Part shown: positions 1 through 4,130 of the stretch, one piece after another | Numbering within the stretch: position 1 is the first letter of the stretch | Layout of the letters: the number at the start of each line of letters is the position of its first letter | Assembly: GCA_020853375.1 (NCBI GenBank) | Contig: JADYZA010000058.1 | Coordinates: 1-5,574, forward strand | DNA: 5,574 nt | Origin: Verrucomicrobiota bacterium | GTDB lineage: Bacteria; Verrucomicrobiota; Kiritimatiellia; Kiritimatiellales; Tichowtungiaceae | Reading direction: 5' to 3' | Position numbers and translations under genes: made by a program | The notes under the pieces: model-generated | Seen by the model: only the letters and a program-made list of their open reading frames with translations | Databases searched by the model: none | What the model was told of the DNA's origin: nothing

Positions 1-2
1 AG

Positions 3-728
3 AGCCCTGAAATCGTGCTCTACGGTGCCAGCACCATCGGCCGCAGTTTGGCTCCGACCGTTGCCGTCATGGGCTGGGCCGGGCTCACCGCCGACTGCAC
101 GGAGCTCGACTTCGACACCGAACGCCAATGCCTTCTCCAGACGCGCCCAGCCTTCGGCGGCAATATCATGGCCACCATCATCTGCCCGGACCACCGCCCG
201 CAGATGTCCACCGTCCGCTCCAACGTTTTCAAGAAAGAGCGCGTCAGCGAAAAAGAATCCGGCGAAATCGTCGATGTGAAGATCGATCTTTCCGGCGTTA
301 AAGAGCGCATGAAGCGGGTCGAAAGCGTCGTCGAAGAAGTCAACACCGTTGACCTCAAAGCGGCTGACTACATTGTTTCCGGCGGACGCGGTGTCGGCTC
401 GCCCGAAAACTTTAAAGTGATCGAAGCCTTGGCCGGAGCTCTCGGCGGCGCGGTCGGCGCCTCGCGCGCCACCGTCGATGCGGGTTGGATTTCGCATCAT
501 CATCAGGTCGGACAGACCGGCAAAACCGTTTGCCCGCTGATCTACATCGCGTGTGGTATTTCCGGCGCCATTCAGCATTTGGCCGGTATGCAGAGCGCGG
601 ATTTGATCATCGCTATCAACAAAGACTCCGCCGCGCCGATCTTCGACGTGGCCGACTTCGGTCTGGTCGGCGACTTGCATCAGATCGTGCCGGAATTCAC
701 CAAGCAGATTAACGCGCTTAGAAGTTGA
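3..728 (+). CDS. etfA: Electron transfer flavoprotein alpha subunit, 5'-truncated by the window edge
   Basis: EtfA carries the FAD of the EtfAB heterodimer, which accepts electrons from acyl-CoA dehydrogenases in the cytoplasm. The frame is open from base 3, reading SPEIVLYGAST, so the gene starts upstream. The GTG at 15 is internal, because family-conserved sequence precedes it. 241 codons are visible; EtfA proteins are usually a little over 300 residues, so roughly the N-terminal quarter is missing. The visible part holds the end of the N-terminal domain (TADCTELDFD, TRPAFGGNIMAT) and the complete C-terminal FAD-binding domain: VSGGRGVGSPENF (from about 375), GASRATVDAGW (about 460-490), HQVGQTGKTV (about 504-530), YIACGISGAIQHLAGMQ and AINKDSAAPIFDVADFG. 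No frameshift is seen. It is followed within 5 nt by the ORF6N gene, and an acyl-CoA dehydrogenase lies two genes further on. The partner etfB is probably just upstream, outside the window. Identification is very secure; whether this ETF is classical or electron-bifurcating cannot be decided. Confidence 0.96.
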   Translation, partial: SPEIVLYGASTIGRSLAPTVAVMGWAGLTADCTELDFDTERQCLLQTRPAFGGNIMATIICPDHRPQMSTVRSNVFKKERVSEKESGEIVDVKIDLSGVKERMKRVESVVEEVNTVDLKAADYIVSGGRGVGSPENFKVIEALAGALGGAVGASRATVDAGWISHHHQVGQTGKTVCPLIYIACGISGAIQHLAGMQSADLIIAINKDSAAPIFDVADFGLVGDLHQIVPEFTKQINALRS

Positions 729-733
729 AGGAC

Positions 734-1279
734 ATGAGTGAAGACGCGTCCATAATTCCGATCGAGCGGGTCGAGCAGTCGATCTATTTGATTCGGGGCC
801 ACAAGGTGATGCTGGATCGCGATCTGGCCGGACTTTATGGCGTGGAAACCCGCGTTTTGAATCAGGCGGTTAAGCGGAACGCCGAGCGGTTTCCGGCCGA
901 CTTCATGTTTGAACTGACCCGGGAGGAAATCCGGAACATATCACAATTTGTGATATGTTCGACCCTCAAGCACGCTCCGAAGGTTTTTGCCTTCACAGAG
1001 CAGGGTGTGGCGATGCTTTCCGGTGTTCTGAAAAGCCCGCGGGCGGTTGAGGTGAACATTGCCATTATGCGTACGTTTGTAAAATTGCGCCGGATGCTTG
1101 AATCGAATGAAGTGCTGGCGCGCAAGCTGGCGGAACTGGAGTCGAGGTACGACGAACAGTTTCGTGTGGTGTTCGAGGCGATTAACGAACTGATGATTCC
1201 GCCGGAGCCGAAGAATAATCCGATCGGATTCCATGTGCGCGAGGACTCGGGCGTTTATACAGTTCGAAAAATTTCGTAG
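734..1279 (+). CDS. ORF6N domain-containing protein
   Basis: This is a 181-residue protein of the ORF6N family, a presumed DNA-binding domain common in phage and accessory genomes whose cellular role is not established. The ORF6N domain spans about residues 8-95, recognised from VEQSIYLIRGHKVMLDRDLA, LYGVETRVLNQAVKRN, RFPADFMFELT and the hallmark FAFTEQGVAMLSGVL. A charged, probably coiled-coil helix follows (about 112-155, RTFVKLRRMLESNEVLARKLAELE), then a short tail. ATG 734 is preferred over the in-frame TTG at 725: the family start usually lies just before a sequence like SIIPIERVEQ, and the TTG would overlap the etfA stop. The Shine-Dalgarno signal is weak (AGAAG at 720-724), so translation may depend on coupling with etfA. 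The gene sits 5 nt after etfA and 18 nt before trxB, separating metabolic genes it has no known link to, which suggests insertion. A perfect 27-nt inverted repeat lies within codons 67-76. Confidence 0.88.
   Translation: MSEDASIIPIERVEQSIYLIRGHKVMLDRDLAGLYGVETRVLNQAVKRNAERFPADFMFELTREEIRNISQFVICSTLKHAPKVFAFTEQGVAMLSGVLKSPRAVEVNIAIMRTFVKLRRMLESNEVLARKLAELESRYDEQFRVVFEAINELMIPPEPKNNPIGFHVREDSGVYTVRKIS
934..960. repeat. Perfect 27-nt inverted repeat inside the ORF6N gene
   Basis: The arms GAACATATCACAA (934-946) and TTGTGATATGTTC (948-960) are exact reverse complements around a single central T at 947. The repeat covers codons for N-I-S-Q-F-V-I-C in the middle of the ORF6N domain. It could act as a protein-binding operator, a DNA cruciform or an mRNA hairpin. 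Part of the symmetry follows from the conserved amino acids, so its function is unknown. It has no T-tract after it, so it is not an intrinsic terminator. Confidence 0.9.
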
Positions 1280-1287
1280 AGGCGGAG
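1280..1287 (+). promoter_or_regulatory. Ribosome binding site of trxB
   Basis: AGGCGGAG, with GGAG at its 3' end, lies 10 nt before the TTG at 1298 and directly follows the ORF6N stop codon (1277-1279). It supports the non-ATG start of trxB. Confidence 0.6.
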
Positions 1288-1297
1288 ATTACAAACC

Positions 1298-2218
1298 TTG
1301 GAAAACGTCGTCATCATCGGAACGGGGCCCGCGGGATACACCGCCGCGATTTATACGGCGCGCGCCAACCTCAATCCGCTGGTGATCGAAGGCTTTCAAC
1401 CCGGCGGTCAGCTCACAACGACGACCGAGATTGAAAATTATCCCGGCTTTCCGGAAGGAATCGACGGCACCACGCTGACGACGCAGATGCGCCAGCAGGC
1501 CGAAAAGTTCGGCGCGCGGTTTAAATCCGGCGAAGTGGTTTCGGCTTGTCTGACCTGCCATCCGCATAGCATCACACTGAGCGACGGCGAAAAGATCGAG
1601 GCGAAAACCATCATCATCGCCACCGGTGCCAGCGCGCAGTATCTCGGCATCGAGTCCGAACAAAAGCTGATCGGTCGCGGCGTTTCCGGTTGCGCGACCT
1701 GCGACGGCGCATTCTACCGCGATGTTCCGGTCGCCGTGGTTGGCGGCGGCGACACCGCGATTGAAGAGGCTTTGTTCCTCACCCATTTTGCTTCCAAGGT
1801 TACTGTCATCCACCGCCGCGACCAGTTCCGAGCTTCGAAAATCATGGTCGAGCGCCTGCTGGCGCATCCGAAAATCGCAGTGATCTGGGATTCCGTGATC
1901 GACGAGGTGACGGATGTCGCCAAAAACGAGGTGACTGGCCTGAAAATCCGCAACGTCAAAACCGGCGCGCTTTCCGAGCTGGCTGTCACCGGACTATTTG
2001 TTGCGATTGGACATAGGCCGAACACGAAAGCGTTCGCTGGCCAGCTCGATATGGATCATGCCGGTTACCTGATCACAAAAAACACCCGCACCAACATTGA
2101 CGGCGTGTTTGCGGCGGGCGACGTGCAGGATCCGGTTTATCGTCAGGCGGTTTCCGCGGCCGGTTCGGGCTGTATGGCCGCGCTGGAGGCGGAGCGCTAT
2201 TTAGGAAGTATGGAATAG
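1298..2218 (+). CDS. trxB: Thioredoxin-disulfide reductase
   Basis: TrxB is a cytoplasmic FAD enzyme that uses NADPH to reduce thioredoxin. At 306 residues it has the usual length of the low-molecular-weight bacterial form. In order: FAD-binding GTGPAG at residues 8-13; QPGGQL and ENYPGFPEGI; the redox-active C132-A-T-C135-D136 motif; the NADPH-binding VVGGGDTA around 147-154 followed by HRRDQFR from 172, whose arginines fit NADPH rather than NADH preference; and the C-terminal FAD motif GVFAAGDVQD with D275. The start is TTG at 1298, chosen because the protein then begins MENVVIIGTGPAG, the normal family N-terminus, and because an AGGCGGAG site precedes it. The gene lies 18 nt after the ORF6N gene and 20 nt before the acyl-CoA dehydrogenase, consistent with one transcript. 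The TTG start lies within a 15-nt sequence that recurs inverted at 3411-3425. All catalytic residues are present. Assignment is very secure, although ferredoxin-dependent relatives share much of this fold. Confidence 0.96.
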   Translation: MENVVIIGTGPAGYTAAIYTARANLNPLVIEGFQPGGQLTTTTEIENYPGFPEGIDGTTLTTQMRQQAEKFGARFKSGEVVSACLTCHPHSITLSDGEKIEAKTIIIATGASAQYLGIESEQKLIGRGVSGCATCDGAFYRDVPVAVVGGGDTAIEEALFLTHFASKVTVIHRRDQFRASKIMVERLLAHPKIAVIWDSVIDEVTDVAKNEVTGLKIRNVKTGALSELAVTGLFVAIGHRPNTKAFAGQLDMDHAGYLITKNTRTNIDGVFAAGDVQDPVYRQAVSAAGSGCMAALEAERYLGSME

Positions 2219-2226
2219 GATTAACC

Positions 2227-2232
2227 AAGGAG
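2227..2232 (+). promoter_or_regulatory. Strong ribosome binding site of the acyl-CoA dehydrogenase gene
   Basis: AAGGAG with a 6-nt spacer to ATG 2239 is a near-ideal Shine-Dalgarno sequence. It is clearly better than those of the other genes here and suggests high translation. It lies in the 20-nt gap after the trxB stop. Confidence 0.85.
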
Positions 2233-2238
2233 AACAGT

Positions 2239-3408
2239 ATGGGCGAAATCAATTATGGACTGACAGAAGAGCAGCTCGAAATCCGGGCCATGCTCGACGA
2301 ATTCGGTAAAGAACGCATCGTGCCGGTACGCGCCGAGCTCGACGAAAAAGGCATCTTCCCTTCCGCCCTGCTCAAAGAGCTGGCGCAGATGGATATGATG
2401 GGCCTTTACATCGACGAAGCATACGGAGGCATGGGCGTCGGCCACCTCGGTTTCTGCGTCGCTGTCGAAACCCTCAGCAAATACTGCATCGGCGTTTCCG
2501 TTTCCTACGCCGCCAACGCCCTTGGCGCCGACCCGATCATCATCGGCGGTTCCGAAGAGCAGAAGAAAAAATATCTTTCCCCGCTCGCCAGCGGCGAAAA
2601 ATGGGCCGCCTTCGGTCTGACTGAGCCGAACGCCGGTTCCGATGCGGGCGGCATCGCCACCACGGCTGTCAAAAAGGGTGACAAATACATCCTCAACGGC
2701 ACCAAACAGTGGATCACCAACGGCGGCGAAGCCGACACCTACACCATTCTGGCCGTCACCAACAAAGCCAAAGGCGCCCGCGGCGTTTCCTGCTTTATTG
2801 TTGAAAAAGGCACGCCTGGTTTCACCTTCGGTAAGAAAGAAGACAAGCTCGGCATCCGCGCCTCCGCCACCCGCGAACTCATCTTCCAGGACTGCGAAGT
2901 TCCGGCCGAAAACCTCATTGCCAAAGAAGGCATGGGTTTCCTGCTCGCCATGAAGACGTTCGACATTTCCCGCCCCGGCATTGCCGCGCAGGGTGTTGGT
3001 CTGGCGCAAGGCGCGCTCGACATGGCCGTAGACTACGCTCGCGTCCGCCACCAGTTCGGCAAACCGATCATCGCCAACCAGGGCTTGCAGTGGATGCTCG
3101 CCGACATGGCGATGAAAGTTGAAACCGCCCGTGCCATCACCTACGTCGCCTGCAACACCATCGACGGCGGCGAAAAGGATGTCTCGAAAATCTCCGCCAT
3201 GTGCAAATGCTATGCCGGCGATGTCGCCATGTCCGTCACCACCGACGCCCTGCAGGTTCTCGGCGGCTACGGCTTCATGAAAGAATACCCGGCTGAAAAG
3301 ATGATGCGCGACGCCAAGATCCTCCAGATCTACGAAGGCACCAACCAGATTCAGCGCGACGTCATCGGCGCGGCCCTCATCAAAGAGTACGCCTCCAGAG
3401 CCAAATAA
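2239..3408 (+). CDS. Acyl-CoA dehydrogenase (probably short-chain/butyryl-CoA type)
   Basis: This 389-residue FAD enzyme introduces the alpha-beta double bond into acyl-CoA thioesters and passes electrons to ETF. Its length matches the soluble tetrameric family. Domains run as an N-terminal helical domain (about 1-120), a middle beta domain with the first family signature FGLTEPNAGSDAGG from residue 125 and QWITNGG, then the C-terminal helical domain. That domain carries RHQFGKPI from R270 (an FAD-contacting region) and the second signature QVLGGYGFMKEYPAEKMMRD at 339-358. The catalytic base is probably E366 in IYEGTNQIQR, the position used by short- and medium-chain enzymes. The start is fixed by AAGGAG six bases upstream. 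With etfA in the same run, electron flow to EtfAB is the natural reading, either in fatty or amino acid oxidation or, if the ETF bifurcates, crotonyl-CoA reduction. Substrate length cannot be read from sequence, so no gene symbol is given. A terminator follows. Confidence 0.95.
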   Translation: MGEINYGLTEEQLEIRAMLDEFGKERIVPVRAELDEKGIFPSALLKELAQMDMMGLYIDEAYGGMGVGHLGFCVAVETLSKYCIGVSVSYAANALGADPIIIGGSEEQKKKYLSPLASGEKWAAFGLTEPNAGSDAGGIATTAVKKGDKYILNGTKQWITNGGEADTYTILAVTNKAKGARGVSCFIVEKGTPGFTFGKKEDKLGIRASATRELIFQDCEVPAENLIAKEGMGFLLAMKTFDISRPGIAAQGVGLAQGALDMAVDYARVRHQFGKPIIANQGLQWMLADMAMKVETARAITYVACNTIDGGEKDVSKISAMCKCYAGDVAMSVTTDALQVLGGYGFMKEYPAEKMMRDAKILQIYEGTNQIQRDVIGAALIKEYASRAK

Positions 3409-3412
3409 AAGT

Positions 3413-3429
3413 TTTCCAAGGTTTGGAAA
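3413..3429. repeat. Short palindrome TTTCCAA-GGT-TTGGAAA after the acyl-CoA dehydrogenase gene
   Basis: Seven-base arms TTTCCAA (3413-3419) and TTGGAAA (3423-3429) flank a 3-nt loop, placed between the stop codon and the intrinsic terminator. Bases 3411-3425 recur as the exact reverse complement at 1292-1306, at the trxB start. It may be a small dispersed motif or an accessory hairpin; function is unknown. Confidence 0.65.
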
Positions 3430-3431
3430 CG

Positions 3432-3462
3432 AAAGCCGCCTCGGAAACGGGGCGGCTTTTTT
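3432..3462 (+). terminator. Intrinsic (rho-independent) terminator of the etfA-trxB-acyl-CoA dehydrogenase run
   Basis: The stem is formed by AAAGCCGCC (3432-3440) with GGCGGCTTT (3451-3459). It extends through one T-G wobble, C-G and G-C to a GAAA (GNRA) tetraloop at 3444-3447, about 12 pairs in all. It is followed by a T run ending at 3462. The position 24 nt after the acyl-CoA dehydrogenase stop marks the end of the upstream transcription unit. Confidence 0.93.
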
Positions 3463-3475
3463 GTCGCAGGGCGAA

Positions 3476-3530
3476 ATGTAGAGTTGGCTCTATGAGCCAA
3501 TTCTTTCGGCTCGCAGAGCCGACTTTACAT
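3476..3530. repeat. Composite REP/BIME-like palindromic element upstream of the 3D gene
   Basis: Two 25-nt arms (3476-3500 and 3506-3530) are inverted copies matching at 20 of 25 positions, separated by TTCTT. Each arm holds its own perfect hairpin: TTGGCTC-TAT-GAGCCAA (3484-3500) and TCGGCTC-GCA-GAGCCGA (3506-3522). The two hairpins differ by a T-A to C-G swap in which both paired bases changed, as expected if pairing is under selection. The outer ends are ATGTA and TACAT. There is no T-tract, so it is not a standard terminator. The design resembles paired inverted REP units; family membership is inferred. Confidence 0.8.
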
Positions 3531-3545
3531 CCTTAGAGTGCCCGC

Positions 3546-3983
3546 ATGAAACGGCGGAACATTCTCTGGACGGCAGGAATTCTTGCGGCGCTGACACTCG
3601 TGCAATGCCACTGGGTTTTTCCGCCGTTGCGCCGCGCCGATGCCATTATCACAATTAAAACCACCGGCTACTGCGCCTCCATGCAGAGTACCGGCTGGAA
3701 ATTCAACTGGCTCGGACTGCCGGTTTCGCGGAACGGGAAGCTCAAAATCGTCGGACAAACCGCCTCCGGAAGTATGGCCCATCCCGGCACCATCGCCGTC
3801 GATCCGAAAGTTTTTCCATCCGGAACAAAATTTTATATTCCCGGTTACGGCTGGGGAATCGCCGAAGATGTCGGCGGCGGCATCAATCGGCGCGAACTCG
3901 ACCTCTACTTCCGCCAGCACCGCAACGCCGAAAACTGGGGCGAGCAGACTAAAAAGGTCAAAGTCTGGTATCCGCGAACGTAG
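3546..3983 (+). CDS. 3D domain-containing protein, secreted or membrane-anchored
   Basis: This 145-residue protein has a positively charged N-terminus (MKRRN) and one hydrophobic segment (about residues 6-20), a signal peptide or anchor placing the rest outside the cytoplasm. Residues about 36-142 form a 3D domain, a double-psi beta-barrel related to the MltA lytic transglycosylase core and found in cell-wall-active proteins. The three namesake aspartates are visible: D86 in GTIAVDP, D108 in GIAEDVGGG and D119 in ELDLYF. GQTASGSMAHPGTIAVDPKVFPSGT and IPGYGWG are also typical. A role in peptidoglycan binding or cleavage is inferred only. ATG 3546 is the first possible start, because an in-frame TAG lies at 3534-3536; no convincing Shine-Dalgarno is present. 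The cysteine-rich start of the domain that I recall from PVC-type homologues is reduced to CASMQSTGW. The gene stands alone between palindromic elements, and the downstream one supplies its final Thr codon and stop. Confidence 0.87.
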   Translation: MKRRNILWTAGILAALTLVQCHWVFPPLRRADAIITIKTTGYCASMQSTGWKFNWLGLPVSRNGKLKIVGQTASGSMAHPGTIAVDPKVFPSGTKFYIPGYGWGIAEDVGGGINRRELDLYFRQHRNAENWGEQTKKVKVWYPRT

Positions 3984-4058
3984 ACGAGGCTTCCAGCCTC
4001 GTTTGCATGAGCAAAACACCTTGTTGTGTGGGACGAGGCTGGAAGCCTCATCTACGTT
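3977..4058. repeat. Composite REP-like inverted repeat overlapping the end of the 3D gene
   Basis: The arms at 3977-4002 and 4033-4058 are inverted copies matching at 25 of 26 positions, around a 30-nt centre. The left arm contains the perfect hairpin ACGAGGCT-TCC-AGCCTCGT (3984-4002); the right arm contains ACGAGGCT-GGA-AGCCTCAT (4033-4051) with one mismatch. The outer ends read AACGTAGA and TCTACGTT. The centre has a small TTTGC-ATGA-GCAAA hairpin (4002-4015). The left arm includes the last codon (ACG) and TAG stop of the 3D gene. There is no T-tract, so it is unlikely to be an intrinsic terminator, though the long stem could protect the mRNA 3' end. Confidence 0.85.
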
Positions 4059-4130
4059 AAGGGAAAGTTCTGCGTCTGGCCGCGATGAAAACTCTCGAAT
4101 TCTTTTCGGCGCTGTGTTTTGCTCGCGCAC
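4059..4130. other. Short leader before the methyltransferase gene
   Basis: 72 nt between the REP-like element and the methyltransferase start. I see no convincing sigma-70 promoter and no Shine-Dalgarno near ATG 4131. One notable feature is GTGTTTTGCTC at 4114-4124, the exact reverse complement of GAGCAAAACAC at 4009-4019 in the centre of the preceding repeat. That would allow an 11-bp long-range stem just before the start codon. Confidence 0.45.

Noticed and set aside
725..733. TTG start for the ORF6N gene overlapping the etfA stop
   Set aside because: ATG 734 is in frame, fits the family N-terminus better, and leaves room for a weak ribosome site; the TTG cannot be fully excluded.
934..960. 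CRP/FNR-type operator in the ORF6N palindrome
   Set aside because: The half-sites are in the reverse order (TCACA...TGTGA instead of TGTGA...TCACA) and the site is deep within a coding sequence.
2221..3051. 276-codon open frame on the - strand inside the acyl-CoA dehydrogenase gene
   Set aside because: It is a GC-driven antisense shadow: low-complexity Gly/Ala/Phe/Asp composition, no recognisable motif, and it fully overlaps a gene with clear family signatures.
3600..3611. Lipoprotein signal (LVQC) in the 3D protein
   Set aside because: Glutamine directly before the cysteine does not fit the lipobox, which needs a small residue there.
3476..4058. CRISPR-like repeats
   Set aside because: The repeats are paired inverted copies, not regularly spaced direct repeats, and no unique spacers are present.
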